From: Pseudomonas capsici | GTDB lineage: Bacteria; Pseudomonadota; Gammaproteobacteria; Pseudomonadales; Pseudomonadaceae | Reading direction: 5' to 3' | Assembly: GCF_017165765.1 (NCBI RefSeq) | Contig: NZ_JAFGZD010000001.1 | Location: forward strand, 124,001-188,000 | DNA length: 64,000 nucleotides | Shown here: one piece after another, positions 1 to 9,001 of the stretch | How positions within the stretch are numbered: position 1 is the first letter of the stretch | How the letters are laid out: every line of letters begins with the position of its first letter | The notes under the pieces: model-generated | What the model was told of the DNA's origin: nothing | The model's input: only the letters and a program-made list of their open reading frames with translations | Database searches by the model: none | Position numbers and translations under genes: made by a program

Positions 1-227
1 TCGTCAAAGCGACTTTTCAGAGAAAATCGGTAACAGAACTTCAATTTATTCTTAAAAAACAGTGCATTACGTCCACTCGTGTTTGTTCACTCTTTTTCTC
101 ACCGCAAGCCCACCAGAAGCACAGGTACATCAATAAAGTTTGCCCCCGTCCAGTCGATAATACTGATAGAGAGGTTCCTAGTGCTCGAAACCCTCGACAC
201 CAACAACGACGAGCCTGAGTATTCCAC

Positions 228-1868
228 ATGTCCCTGTTCATCAATCTGAAGCTCAAATCCAAGCTGCTGTTTGCTTTTGGTCTATGTGCGGTCATCACTG
301 TCGGTGTTGCGGCGCTGGGGTACAGCGGGATCTCAACCATCTACAGCCTTTTGCAGAGCACAGTCAGCAACAACCTGGTCTCGATTCAGAAGACCGACTC
401 GGTTAAAGCCAACGTGATTGCCACTCACCGGGACATGTTCAGAGCCATCAACCTGGCTTTGCGCAAAGCAGCCCCGGAAGACATTAACGCGGTCGTTTTG
501 TCTTTCAAGGATAACCAAGCAGAGGCTGAGCAACAATTCAAAATCTATCGCGCCACTCCTCTGGAAGCTGACGAGCGCGCGGCAGGTAATGACTTCGAGC
601 GGGACTGGCCCGCGTACGTCGCAGCTGCAGAAAACATATTTTCTCTATTGAAAAGTGGCGACGTCGACCAGGCCGTCAGGCTTGCTGATTCAAGCGCAAC
701 CCCGGCATATCGCAAGACCATTGGTGAAGTGAATATCATGATCGAGTCCAATGCCCGGCAAGCGCTTGACGTTGCCAAAGCAGGAAACGATACCAACCAT
801 GAAGTCACCTGGGCTCTGATTATCGGTGGACTTGTGGCAGCCGCTGCCGCCATCACTCTGGGACTGGTGGTCACGCGCATGATTACCCGACCGCTCTATC
901 AGTCCGTGAACAGTGCCACTCGGATCGCTCAGGGCGACCTTACTCAAGAGATCACCTCGAACAGCGAGGATGAAACCGGACAACTGCTCAAAGCGCTGTC
1001 CAGCATGCAAAAAGACCTCAAAGGCACCGTGCAGCAGATCGCGGACGCATCCGATCAGTTGGCCTCAGCTGCTGAAGAGTTGACCGCAGTGACCGAAGAC
1101 AGCACACGCGGGCTGGTTCGTCAGAATGATGAGATCCAGCAAGCCGCGACCGCGGTAAACGAGATGACTGCCGCAGTGGAAGAGGTTGCGCGTAATGCCG
1201 TCAGTACTTCCCAAGTGTCGAGTCAGACTGCAGAAGATGCGACCAAAGGCCAGTATCAAGTGCAGCAGACGGTAATGGCGATGAACACCATGGCTGGGGA
1301 CATCAATGATTCCACGCAGCGTGTCGAAACCCTGGCCGGTCAGATTCGTGACATCACCAAGGTGTTGGACGTGATCCGTGGTATCGCTGAGCAGACCAAT
1401 CTATTGGCGCTCAATGCCGCAATCGAGGCCGCTCGTGCCGGTGAACAGGGGCGAGGCTTTGCGGTCGTTGCCGACGAAGTCCGGGCTTTGGCCCACCGCA
1501 CCCAAGCCTCCACGGGTGAAATCGAAGCGATGATCAAGGTAGTGCGCGCAGGCGCTGACGAGGCTGTGCAATCGATGGGCAAAAGCCAGTCGATGGCTCA
1601 AAGTACACAGTCGCTGGCAGCCGAGGCGGGCCTGGCATTGGAGCGAATCAGCGCCGGGGTCAGCGAAATCAACGAGCGCAACCTGGTGATTGCCAGCGCA
1701 GCCGAAGAACAGGCTCAGGTAGCACGTGAAGTCGACCGCAACCTGGTTAATATCCAGGACCTGTCTACCCAAACGTCCGCCGGCGCTAACCAAACCAACG
1801 CTTCGAGTCAGGAGCTATCCCGACTGGCCATTTCTTTCAATACACTTGTGGGTAAATTCAAGCTTTGA
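228..1868 (+). CDS. methyl-accepting chemotaxis protein
   Basis: Inner-membrane chemoreceptor of 546 residues that signals to CheA/CheW. A first membrane helix lies at about residues 13-35. A periplasmic region of about 150 residues, consistent with a four-helix-bundle sensor, follows, then a second helix at about 192-216, a HAMP segment (about 217-270) and a long cytoplasmic coiled coil. The hairpin tip is seen as [20 protein letters not shown], the signature of this family. No CheR-binding pentapeptide is seen at the C-terminus, so adaptation may depend on other receptors. It starts at an ATG after about 230 bases without a gene. The stop is followed at once by pseudogene sequence. The ligand cannot be read from the sequence. 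Confidence 0.95.
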   Translation: MSLFINLKLKSKLLFAFGLCAVITVGVAALGYSGISTIYSLLQSTVSNNLVSIQKTDSVKANVIATHRDMFRAINLALRKAAPEDINAVVLSFKDNQAEAEQQFKIYRATPLEADERAAGNDFERDWPAYVAAAENIFSLLKSGDVDQAVRLADSSATPAYRKTIGEVNIMIESNARQALDVAKAGNDTNHEVTWALIIGGLVAAAAAITLGLVVTRMITRPLYQSVNSATRIAQGDLTQEITSNSEDETGQLLKALSSMQKDLKGTVQQIADASDQLASAAEELTAVTEDSTRGLVRQNDEIQQAATAVNEMTAAVEEVARNAVSTSQVSSQTAEDATKGQYQVQQTVMAMNTMAGDINDSTQRVETLAGQIRDITKVLDVIRGIAEQTNLLALNAAIEAARAGEQGRGFAVVADEVRALAHRTQASTGEIEAMIKVVRAGADEAVQSMGKSQSMAQSTQSLAAEAGLALERISAGVSEINERNLVIASAAEEQAQVAREVDRNLVNIQDLSTQTSAGANQTNASSQELSRLAISFNTLVGKFKL

Positions 1869-2237
1869 TGGACTGCGACTTCCGAGCCAACCGGCACGCC
1901 CGTCGTCAAACATGTTCGACGCTGGCCGTTGCTGTTGGGCGGGCCGTGTGTGGTCGCCGGTGTTGCCGGTGCAATGTGCTGGTTCATGCACAAACCCAAG
2001 GCGCCAATGGCCGAAATTGCCAGTGACAAACTGCACTTGGGCCGCCCGGATGGTTTGCTGGAAGAGGCGCTGATTGGTAAGTACCGCGCCACGATCATGG
2101 TGTTCGTCTCCAATACCGTTGCGGTGAGCAAGGTTGCCGGTGATGAGCTTCTGGTGTGGGCTGCCCGCAAAAATGAAGGCAGTCCAGCCGAGAAGGTCAA
2201 CGTACTCTGGACCAACGGCCTGGGCGTCATGACATGA
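1869..2237 (+). pseudogene. DUF2138 (YfaA-like) remnant
   Basis: An open frame directly after the chemoreceptor stop encodes a basic N-terminus, one membrane helix (around LLLGGPCVVAGVAGAMCWF) and a short periplasmic stretch containing DKLHLGRPDGLL, then a sequence ending in [18 protein letters not shown]. From memory this matches the two ends of DUF2138 proteins encoded in the alpha-2-macroglobulin operon, with the large middle part deleted. The operon assignment is supported by the A2M and DUF2300 remnants that follow in the usual neighbourhood. No start codon with a clear ribosome-binding site is seen. It overlaps the next remnant by four bases. Confidence 0.5.
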
Positions 2238-3268
2238 GCAGTGGCGCGACTGATGCGCAGTGTTTACTCAGGCTCAAACACGTCAGCCCCGAACGCTCAT
2301 TCTTGATCGGTGAAGATCAAGAGGGCGGTGTTTTCGCTGCGGAGAATTTCTATTACGACAGCGAGATCTACGACACCAAACTCTTCGCTTTCACTGACCG
2401 GCCGTTATACCGCCCCGGAGACTGGGTCTCGTAGAAGATCGTCGGGCGGGAGTTCAAGAATGCACGAGACTCAGTGGCGCCAGTCGCTGCCGATGTTGAC
2501 GTGACCATCCTCGATGCCACCGGTACTGCGCTGCAGTCGCTGGCCCTGAAGCTTGATTCGAAGGCGGGCGCTCAAGGCCGCTTTCAGCTTCTGGACAATG
2601 CCGTTTCCGGTGGTTACGAAGTGCGTTTCAGGTACAAGGATCAGGCCTGCAGCAGCGCGTTTCGCGTAGCGGAGTACATCAAGCCGCACTTTGAGATATC
2701 CCTTAACCTTGCCAAACAGGGCTACAGCAGCAACCGACAGCGCGTCGCGTCGCGCCCGGCGAGTGCCGAGGCACGGCGTATAGCCGCGTGGACCAGCGAC
2801 CTGATCCTCGTGGGCACGAATGTGACCTATCACTTGACGCAACCGGATGCCGACAAATTGCCCTGGGAGCAAGCGGTAGAACAAGCCAACGCGGGTCAGC
2901 GTTACGACGCCATCCTGTCCCACGCCTATCCACGCGCAAGCCTCAGTCGCTGGGACAATCCGGTCGCGTCCTGCACAGCATTGCCCGACGCTCAGGAGTG
3001 GCTGCAATAACAGCGCCGGGTCTGGCGTCAACGGCTCGAAGGGGAGGTAGGTTACAACGAAGTCAGTACCTTTGCCGTATGTGTTGTGGCTTTCGGTAAT
3101 CCCCATTTCGACCGCGAACGCAACCGGATCTACGTACGCGGCCTGCTGTCGCTTCAAGACCGTCTCGACCTGACGCACGAGTACCTGCACCTGGCGTTCG
3201 AGGCACATCCAAATGGTCAGGATGAAGCGTATATCGAAGGCCTCGTCCGGCGTCTTTTGCTGGAATAG
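2234..3268 (+). pseudogene. fused alpha-2-macroglobulin / DUF2300 (YfaQ-like) remnant
   Basis: One reading frame runs through this stretch with two in-frame stops, TAG at 2432 and TAA at 3008. The first part carries [16 protein letters not shown] and the following macroglobulin-like beta-domain sequence (KPHFEISLNLAKQGY), typical of the N-terminal MG domains of bacterial alpha-2-macroglobulins, which normally exceed 1,500 residues. At about 2720 it passes without a break into sequence resembling the C-terminus of DUF2300 proteins (WRQRLEGEVGYNEVSTFAVC, then DRLDLTHEYLHLAFEAHPNG), including an HEYLH zinc-site-like motif. An internal deletion therefore joined two neighbouring operon genes, and stops accumulated afterwards. 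Function is lost. Confidence 0.7.
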
Positions 3269-3315
3269 CGCTTGTGAACTTAACGATGAAGAGCACATCC
3301 CGAAGGACCCCCAGA

Positions 3316-3807
3316 ATGTTACGTCTCCCGTTACTTATAGTTGGCCTGCTGCTGATCGCGCAGTCTTCATTTGCTCAAACGGCATGCCCAAGCGGTGTGG
3401 CGCCAGGCAGCCCCCAGTGCGGGGCTGACGCTGGTACATCAAGAGAAGAGGCGCCGCCAAGGCCAACAGGGGAGTGGATCAAGACATGGGGAGCAATTGC
3501 GGGTTATGCCCAGCGGGATGAAGTCTGGAGCACCACCGGTAAATTCAGTGAAGAAGACGCCTGGCAGGAAGTGCTGGGCAAATGCAATGCGTCGGGCGCT
3601 ACGGACTGTAAGGTTGATATGACGTATTTCAATCCGTGCGTGGCAATGGCTCTACCATCAGCAGGTGTCGGCAATAGCAGTATCTACACGGGCAAAGATG
3701 AGAAAACCGCAGGCGCTCGCGCCATGGAAAGTTGTGAGCGCCGTCAGGGCGCAGTCTGCAAGGTAACATTTACTGAATGCACTGAGCCGTTCTTCAACAG
3801 GTTTTGA
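3316..3807 (+). CDS. exported DUF4189-family protein
   Basis: A 163-residue protein with a clear signal peptide (MLRLPLLIVGLLLIAQSSFA, cleaved before QTACP), so it is periplasmic or secreted. The mature part has six or more cysteines, including CPSG, PQCG, CKVDMTYFNPCVAMA and CKVTFTECTEP, in the arrangement of DUF4189 domains; WIKTWGAIAGY and the NPCVAMA block are characteristic. The ATG at 3316 is chosen because it follows an AAGG box and gives a proper signal peptide; the frame is open further upstream. Family function is not established. Some members sit beside secreted toxins as candidate inhibitors, which fits the surrounding immunity-like island. A broken paralogue lies at 7450-7971. 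Confidence 0.8.
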   Translation: MLRLPLLIVGLLLIAQSSFAQTACPSGVAPGSPQCGADAGTSREEAPPRPTGEWIKTWGAIAGYAQRDEVWSTTGKFSEEDAWQEVLGKCNASGATDCKVDMTYFNPCVAMALPSAGVGNSSIYTGKDEKTAGARAMESCERRQGAVCKVTFTECTEPFFNRF

Positions 3808-3892
3808 TCTAAACGGACGCTCATCCTTTGGTGATTGTCATAGGGCTTATAGGCACTCATTACACACTGAGGATCGTGGCATCGGGAGGCCG

Positions 3893-3910
3893 ATAGTACA
3901 CCTGCACTAT
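3893..3910. repeat. 18-bp palindrome, copy 1
   Basis: ATAGTACACCTGCACTAT, which on the other strand reads ATAGTGCAGGTGTACTAT. It lies about 75 bp before the lipoprotein gene at 3986. It is one of four near-identical dyads in 3.9-10.2 kb with consensus ATAGYRCRGGTRTRCTAT. It may be an operator or a small mobile repeat. Confidence 0.7.
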
Positions 3911-3985
3911 CGAAAAACTTCGAAGCGTCGAATATGCTTTTTTTCACGATTCGACCCATTTCAGTAATTTTGAACGAGACAGTGT

Positions 3986-4522
3986 ATGACAAGCATGATG
4001 AATGAAAGGTCTGAGCCGACGGTAGAGCTTTCCGCCCAACCAGCCGCTGTCAGAGTTTTAAGGAACGCAGCCACAAAACATGCGCTTGTCGCCGTTCTGC
4101 TGTCTTTTTTGGTGGGTTGTACTTCGATTCCGAGTCAGGAACTTAGTAGTGTAAAAGATGCCCGGGGGAAAGATGTCAATGAGGCCATCGCAAAACTTGC
4201 GCCCCTGATGGGCGGCCCGCCGGATTGGGTAGAGCCTGATAGTAAAAATCCGGCGTACACCATCTATGGATGGACCCGATATAAGGGTACGTTTTCGGAG
4301 AATAAATACATGGGCGCCACTCATGACCGGAGCGCCGGGTATCTACAAATTACCGATCATTACCAACAACAAACGTGGAGAGAGTATTGCTCCGTCAATG
4401 TCACCGCTGACCCTCAAGACATCGTAGTGGATTACGAGGTGGAGAACTGTGGTTTTATGGACGCTTTTTTTGGAAGTGGTGAACTTAAGAAAAATTGTGT
4501 TCTGTGTAAGCTGGCTGAGTAA
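3986..4522 (+). CDS. putative lipoprotein, unknown function
   Basis: A 178-residue protein whose hydrophobic segment ends in a lipobox (SFLVGC, Cys at about residue 45), so it is predicted to be lipidated. The N-region is unusually long for a lipoprotein, but no later ATG/GTG/TTG in frame gives a shorter signal; starts at 3986, 3995 or 3998 are all possible. The mature part (GPPDWVEPDSKNPAYTIYGW, then a Cys-containing C-terminus with NCGFMDAFFGSG and CVLCKLAE) is not recognised. GC is lower than in core genes. It sits between two exported-protein genes in the immunity-like island and could be a periplasmic inhibitor of a toxin, but this is only inferred from context. Confidence 0.65.
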   Translation: MTSMMNERSEPTVELSAQPAAVRVLRNAATKHALVAVLLSFLVGCTSIPSQELSSVKDARGKDVNEAIAKLAPLMGGPPDWVEPDSKNPAYTIYGWTRYKGTFSENKYMGATHDRSAGYLQITDHYQQQTWREYCSVNVTADPQDIVVDYEVENCGFMDAFFGSGELKKNCVLCKLAE

Positions 4523-4664
4523 TATTTAGTTCAGGGTTGTGGTCTTGGGTTTGCGACTGCGTTGTAAATAGTTCCATGTGTCGTAGAGCTTTTCACTATT
4601 TCATTTTATTCGACATGCTGTTCAATTGCTTTCAACTCGCTTGCCACCTCTGTAAGGAGACTGA

Positions 4665-5515
4665 ATGTCTGATATCGACATTTTTGGCAGCCGTTATGGC
4701 GCGCACACCCTTAGTTTTAAAGTAGGCTCGGGCCTCAAGCTTGGGGGCGTAGCCAATTACCTGTTGGCAGCCTCCTTGCGCGCAGGGCTGGCATGGGATG
4801 TGCCGCACGACTGCATCGCTGGGGAGCGCTGTTCGAGCGCTTCGGTGACGGTCTCAGTGCGATGTGCATTGATGTGAAGGGTGTCGGCGTGGACGGTAAA
4901 GCCCTGACTATGAATGCGTAGCTAACGGCGCACAACGACAAAGGTCCGGAAATACCCAGTTGCGCTGCGGTTGCGCTGATGGCGAAAGTCACTCAGCAGT
5001 ATCGTCCGCAGCCAGGCGCTCGACCCTGTGTGGGGGGAGGTCAGCGTTGAAGAGTATCTGGCAGCTATGAACGATCCGCAGAATATACAACTGGCCGTAC
5101 GCTTCTCGGATGAGCAGGGTTGATCGAGGCTTTATCTGATCGCTGCCAGTCGCACTCGCAACCCGCAAGTCACCGCTCATGTCTGTGCGATGGTGGTGCG
5201 TTTCGATATCTGGATTAACGCCCACGGCTACCTGCTGGTGACGCTTGCGGGGCTGTACCCTGGTTGATGACTTCGGTGGCGATCTTCATTGGCGTCGGTG
5301 CCCTCTGGCTGCCGGTCCTTGTCCTGCAAAAGCGGATGCATGGGCTGGCATTGAGCGCGGTTGAACAGGGCCTGTTACTGGATGATCGATACCACACCCT
5401 ATATCAGAAATGGTTCTGGATGGGCGTTTGCGGTTGTTTCGGCGTGTTCAGCGTGGTGTTGATGATGGTGACGAAGCTGACCCCGTGGCAGTGGTTTGAA
5501 GTGCTGGTGGCCTGA
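4665..5515 (+). pseudogene. saccharopine-dehydrogenase-like / DUF2269 remnant
   Basis: Frameshifted pieces can be joined by eye. The first carries IDIFGSRYGAHTLSFKVG and, in another frame, RFGDGLSAMCIDVKGVGVDG, PEIPSCAAVALMAKV and VSVEEYLAAMND, all like the C-terminal half of bacterial saccharopine-dehydrogenase-like oxidoreductases. The last piece (about 5264-5515) has a membrane helix, WLPVLVLQKRMHGLA, then DRYHTLYQKWFWMGV and a second helix, like the end of DUF2269 membrane proteins. At least three frame changes and in-frame stops are needed, so neither protein can be made. The upstream halves of both genes are missing. Confidence 0.6.
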
Positions 5516-5519
5516 TCAT

Positions 5520-6752
5520 TTACGGTCGTTCGCTGAGCTGTTCGGCCGTCGGGAACCCGTCGACCCGGTACCTGACCGGGTAGAGCGCCACGGGCTTCAT
5601 CAACTTGCCGAACCAGCGTTCAAGTTCGTCCCATTCCACAATGCGCGTATGGGTTGTTCCATCCTGCAGAGGTTGAACAAGCGAAATCCGGTCTGTTTTG
5701 GGAAGCAGCGTGATGACGTTTTCTGCCCAGCTACAGATGGAAAAAGTGCTTTCGCTGGACTCGTCCAATTTGTAGAGCAAGTAAGACGCAACGAACACAT
5801 CCTCCTGTTGTTCCTCATGGAGCGCATCAAGAAGCGTCTTTTGTGAATCGTATTCACCCTGAAGGAGCATGCGTTCCAGTGTGGCGAGACGGGCCTGGCT
5901 GTCCTGATCCTGAGGCAAGAACGTGACGACCTTTTCGTCCTGATACGTATACAGCTGGCTGGAAACGGCGCATCCGGTTTCGATCACCTGGAAGCAGACC
6001 TCGATCATGTGGCGAATTCCGTGCTCATCCTTGGCGCCGGCCACCATCAAAACATCGCGGGTTGGCATCATGAAAACGGGCTGTCCCTGCAAGGGGATTC
6101 GCTGCAACACGTCAGGCAGCAGTACCCGACTGATGTCATAACCGTCATTCCAGCGACCGACATGAAGTCCCGGCGCAACCTCTTCGAAGCAGTCTTCGGT
6201 GTCCTCACGCAGGTTTCGAATTGCAATCGATAATGCTTCGTCCAGCGTGATACCCCATTCATCAGGTATACCGTTGAACAAGGTTGATAGCGAATCGGGG
6301 TAATCGACGGCGAGCAGTACAGCGCAATCTTTGCCAAAGGCCCGCTGGGCTATTTCGAACGGGGCTTCCCAGCCTTTAGTGCGGACCTGATTCAGGCGAA
6401 TTTCCTCATACGTCGCCAGGCTACGAATAACCGGCCGCAACAGGGCTCTGGTGTCTTCGAAAGTCCGGGACGATGCTGAGGGGGCGGAGCTGGCATGGAT
6501 AAACACCGTCACATACCTGGCCACTATTTGAGGCTTTTCGGTTTTATCAGCGTTCTGATACTCGTCAAACGCATTGTGAAGATTCAGGTAGCTGTTATCG
6601 CCATGCTCGATTCTGAATTCTTCCGGGCGGTATTCAATAGGGCCGGTAAAGCCTTGTTCGCGGGCGGCGGCGATGAGGTATTCAGCGAACTGCTCTTTTG
6701 TCAGCGGGCGATTGAAAAGGCTGTTGAATAGGTTTTTGAGCATACTTTTCAA
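5520..6752 (-). CDS. DUF1444-like cytoplasmic protein
   Basis: A 410-residue protein without signal peptide or membrane helix. The N-terminus (LTKEQFAEYLIAAAREQGF, then YRPEEFRIEHGDNSYLNLHNAFDEYQ) and the central DEWGITLDEALSIAIRNL block resemble DUF1444/YtpQ proteins, which are usually about 270 residues; the C-terminal 130 residues are extra. Function of the family is unknown. The gene is intact while most neighbours are decayed, and it is transcribed towards them. Its start region faces the gene at 6899, and the second 18-bp palindrome (6806) lies between the two divergent genes. The family call is from memory of motifs and is moderate. Confidence 0.6.
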   Translation of the reverse strand: MKSMLKNLFNSLFNRPLTKEQFAEYLIAAAREQGFTGPIEYRPEEFRIEHGDNSYLNLHNAFDEYQNADKTEKPQIVARYVTVFIHASSAPSASSRTFEDTRALLRPVIRSLATYEEIRLNQVRTKGWEAPFEIAQRAFGKDCAVLLAVDYPDSLSTLFNGIPDEWGITLDEALSIAIRNLREDTEDCFEEVAPGLHVGRWNDGYDISRVLLPDVLQRIPLQGQPVFMMPTRDVLMVAGAKDEHGIRHMIEVCFQVIETGCAVSSQLYTYQDEKVVTFLPQDQDSQARLATLERMLLQGEYDSQKTLLDALHEEQQEDVFVASYLLYKLDESSESTFSICSWAENVITLLPKTDRISLVQPLQDGTTHTRIVEWDELERWFGKLMKPVALYPVRYRVDGFPTAEQLSERP

Positions 6753-6805
6753 TTCCCGTAGTGAAATTTCCAGACCCCACCTAGGTTCCGGACTTGTCGT
6801 GTTGA

Positions 6806-6823
6806 ATAGTACAGGTGTGCTAT
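6806..6823. repeat. 18-bp palindrome, copy 2
   Basis: ATAGTACAGGTGTGCTAT, located between the divergent genes 5520-6752 and 6899-7417. The position would suit an operator controlling both. Confidence 0.7.
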
Positions 6824-6898
6824 TGAACGCTAAAGAGGGTGTGCGATCATTAACGTCAGTTCAGTTCTTATTGTCAGCAACTCCGGGAGTAAACGCTG

Positions 6899-7417
6899 GT
6901 GCATAGATTTGCTTTGGTGCTCGCCGTACTGTCCCCACTCGTCATCGCCCCAAGTATGGCTTTTGCCGCACAGCCTGACTGGTGGTTAATCTTTGGAAGT
7001 GGGGATAAGCCGAAACGGCAAGTCATTTATGCCGATGCTCTTTCCGTCGCGGATACTCCTTCGAAATCAGGTGCTGAACCCACTCGCTCAGTGGTTGTTG
7101 TTTATGTTTTCGAAGACAAGGACAAGCCTCTTTACGCCATGTACACGATTTCCTTTCAGTGTAAGGCTGGCCGGTACCGTGTAGAGGCAGCGAATGCTCA
7201 AATGCCTTCGGGTGAGATCACCCAAGAACCAACGAGCAGTCAGTGGGCGCCGGTTGCCCGCAGCGTGATGGAGCGGCCCTATGATTTCGTATGTAACGCG
7301 AGCTCTCGGCGAACTAACGGCATGATCAAAATAGGTCGACCGGAGCTCGCGAATACGTTGCCGGAGTTCACCTATAGAGCGTTTTGGGGGCCTGAGACTA
7401 ACGCTCCACGTCAGTGA
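6899..7417 (+). CDS. exported protein, unknown function
   Basis: A 172-residue protein starting at GTG 6899 after a GGGAG box. It has a typical signal peptide (residues 1-23, ending SMAFA before AQPDWW). The mature domain begins WWLIFGSGDKPKRQVIYADA and contains two cysteines; it resembles small periplasmic proteins in which a surface-adhesin-like or stress-response domain follows the signal, but I do not recognise the family with confidence. It is transcribed away from the DUF1444-like gene and followed by the broken DUF4189 copy. A role as exported immunity or envelope protein is possible from context only. Confidence 0.65.
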   Translation: MHRFALVLAVLSPLVIAPSMAFAAQPDWWLIFGSGDKPKRQVIYADALSVADTPSKSGAEPTRSVVVVYVFEDKDKPLYAMYTISFQCKAGRYRVEAANAQMPSGEITQEPTSSQWAPVARSVMERPYDFVCNASSRRTNGMIKIGRPELANTLPEFTYRAFWGPETNAPRQ

Positions 7418-7449
7418 ATAGATAACGTCAGGTCAGCGCTACCACTGCC

Positions 7450-7971
7450 TTGACGAGTCTGGCGTACGCTGACCGGCAATCTGGTTCGTTACGCGGGTAC
7501 CCCCTCAGAAAACAACTTTCGGCGTACATGCCAGCGCGCAGACAAGGTGCCCAATGGCGCGCAGGCGGGCAGCGCTCAGTGCATGCCCCATTAACCGCAA
7601 TCCAGCAGAGAGCGACCTCCTCGCCCAACCGGCGAATGGATCAAAACCTGGGGAGGGGCGATTGTCAACTCAAAAAAACTCCCCAGGCATGTGCTGCGGT
7701 GGCTCAAGTGTCAAAGAGCGACGCGGAAAAGGATGCCATCGATCAGTGCCAGTCTGCGGGGTTTCAAGAGTGCTATGTCACCTTTACCTACATGAACCAA
7801 TGTGTTGCGATGGCAACTCCAGTGTCGGGCGCCGCAGAGAGTCACATCTCATCGGTGGCAGATATTCCACTTGCTTCGCGTAACGACATAAAGAGATGTC
7901 GTGAAAATGCTGGCGTTGAGTGTTCGGTCATTTACAGCGACTGCACGGAACCAGTGTTTAGAAAATATTGA
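7450..7971 (+). pseudogene. broken second DUF4189 gene
   Basis: This is a decayed paralogue of the gene at 3316-3807. In one frame at about 7550-7690 it reads NGAQAGSAQCMPH, then a stop, then RPPRPTGEWIKTWGGAIVN, matching the mature N-terminus of the intact copy (EEAPPRPTGEWIKTWGAIAG). The C-terminal half (DAIDQCQSAGFQECYVTFTY, NQCVAMATP, CSVIYSDCTEPVFRKY) lies in a different frame. A signal-peptide-like remnant precedes it. At least one frameshift and one nonsense codon separate the parts. The cysteine pattern of the family is otherwise kept, so inactivation looks recent. Confidence 0.75.
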
Positions 7972-8039
7972 TGAGTCTGCAATAAGCTGTTGCCCAGACG
8001 TCAATGGGTGGGCTTCATCTAAACAGTTAGGGGAAATAC

Positions 8040-8108
8040 ATGCCACTCAAGATGTTCAGTTGCGCAACGCTCGCACTTGCTTTGATCGGTGGATGTGATC
8101 AGCGCTGA
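8040..8108 (+). CDS. 22-residue lipoprotein-like peptide
   Basis: ATG at 8040 follows a good AGGGG box. The peptide is only a lipoprotein signal: basic start MPLKMF, a hydrophobic run and lipobox LIGGC, then three residues (DQR) and TGA. It is either the stump of a truncated lipoprotein gene or a genuine tiny lipoprotein. No continuation in other frames is recognised downstream. Confidence 0.4.
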   Translation: MPLKMFSCATLALALIGGCDQR

Positions 8109-8266
8109 TCATTAGCAATACCCCCGGTCGTTGAGCTTCGGTCTTTAAGAAGGCGGTCACCCGGAAGCTGACAACGTTAATACTTTTGAAATAAGGTTCT
8201 GTACTCTGAATACAAAGTCTTACATCTGCGATCAACTGTAAGTTACGGGTGCAGGGCATTTTTCCA

Positions 8267-8284
8267 ATAGCACACCCGTACTAT
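8267..8284. repeat. 18-bp palindrome, copy 3
   Basis: ATAGCACACCCGTACTAT (other strand ATAGTACGGGTGTGCTAT). It lies 3' of the imm11-type gene and about 160 bp after the small lipoprotein ORF. No downstream gene is obvious in either direction within 100 bp. Confidence 0.65.
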
Positions 8285-8336
8285 AGGTCCGTCTTTAACG
8301 GGTATGTTATTAAGACATTCAGACTGGACATACCTT

Positions 8337-8965
8337 TCACATATCGGCAGCGTCGCGCCATAAAAGACCACCAGAAACTGGCTTGACGCCAATACCGGCT
8401 TTTCTAATCGCGGTGTACATCATGCGATCACAAATGACTGACGACTTCTTCTCAGCCATGCGGAAAACATGGGCAGAACCCACAAGATCCTTTTTGAAGG
8501 CGAGATGTGCGCCACCTGCAAAGGTCATTATCCTGAACGGTTTGCCAGTCTCGAATTCATGACCTGTGCGAACCTGATAAGTAGATTTTTCTTCATCTAA
8601 TGCCGCCATCATGCGTACCACGTCACAGAGGTAATGCGGCGGACCATTTGAACCATCCGGCAGCGTGTAGTTGCACGCAAGGAAATTGAATCCATCTGGA
8701 TCTATTGATTCGAAGACTTGCTTGAGACGCTGGGAGACCAGCCAGTACCCGCTGAATCGACCCTCAAGATCAGGGGGGGGGGCATTCGCTTTGACTTTTT
8801 GGCATGCACCAAATGCGGCACCTCCGGCAGGGACGGAAATCCACCGTTTTCAGGCCTGAGAATTCGGCTTGGAGGCGCTAAAAGGGCATCCAGGTTTTCG
8901 ATCTCAACGTCCATCTCGGACCCACTGCCGAACTGTTCTTTTTCCGGTAATTGCCTAGTAGTCAT
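8337..8965 (-). pseudogene. imm11-family (DUF1629) immunity protein, frameshifted at G10
   Basis: The N-terminal part is encoded from ATG 8965 (MTTRQLPEKEQ, then NLDALLAPPSRILRPENGGF and LPEVPHLVHAKKSKRMPP). After the homopolymer the family sequence continues in another frame: DLEGRFSGYWLVSQRLKQVF, PDGFNFLACNYTLPDGSN, HYLCDVVRMMAALDEE, GGAHLAFKKDLVGSAHVFRM and SVICDRMMYTAIRKAGI. These are hallmarks of the imm11/DUF1629 proteins found as immunity partners of polymorphic and T6SS toxins. Both halves are otherwise intact; a tract of 11 or 8 cytosines on the coding strand would restore a protein of about 209 residues. It is either a slippage-switched gene, a recent pseudogene or a sequencing error. 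Confidence 0.8.
8773..8782. repeat. G10 homopolymer inside imm11 gene
   Basis: Ten consecutive G on the plus strand (C on the coding strand) exactly where the immunity gene changes frame. Tracts of this kind are prone to slipped-strand mutation. Confidence 0.85.
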
Positions 8966-9001
8966 TTAAGCTTCTCTTGCTGGAGTCTGCCGAGTCTTCG
9001 G

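Noticed and set aside
4665..5515. Intact small membrane protein at 5264-5515
   Set aside because: It has the C-terminal part of a DUF2269 protein only, with no suitable start and remnants of the upstream gene fused before it.
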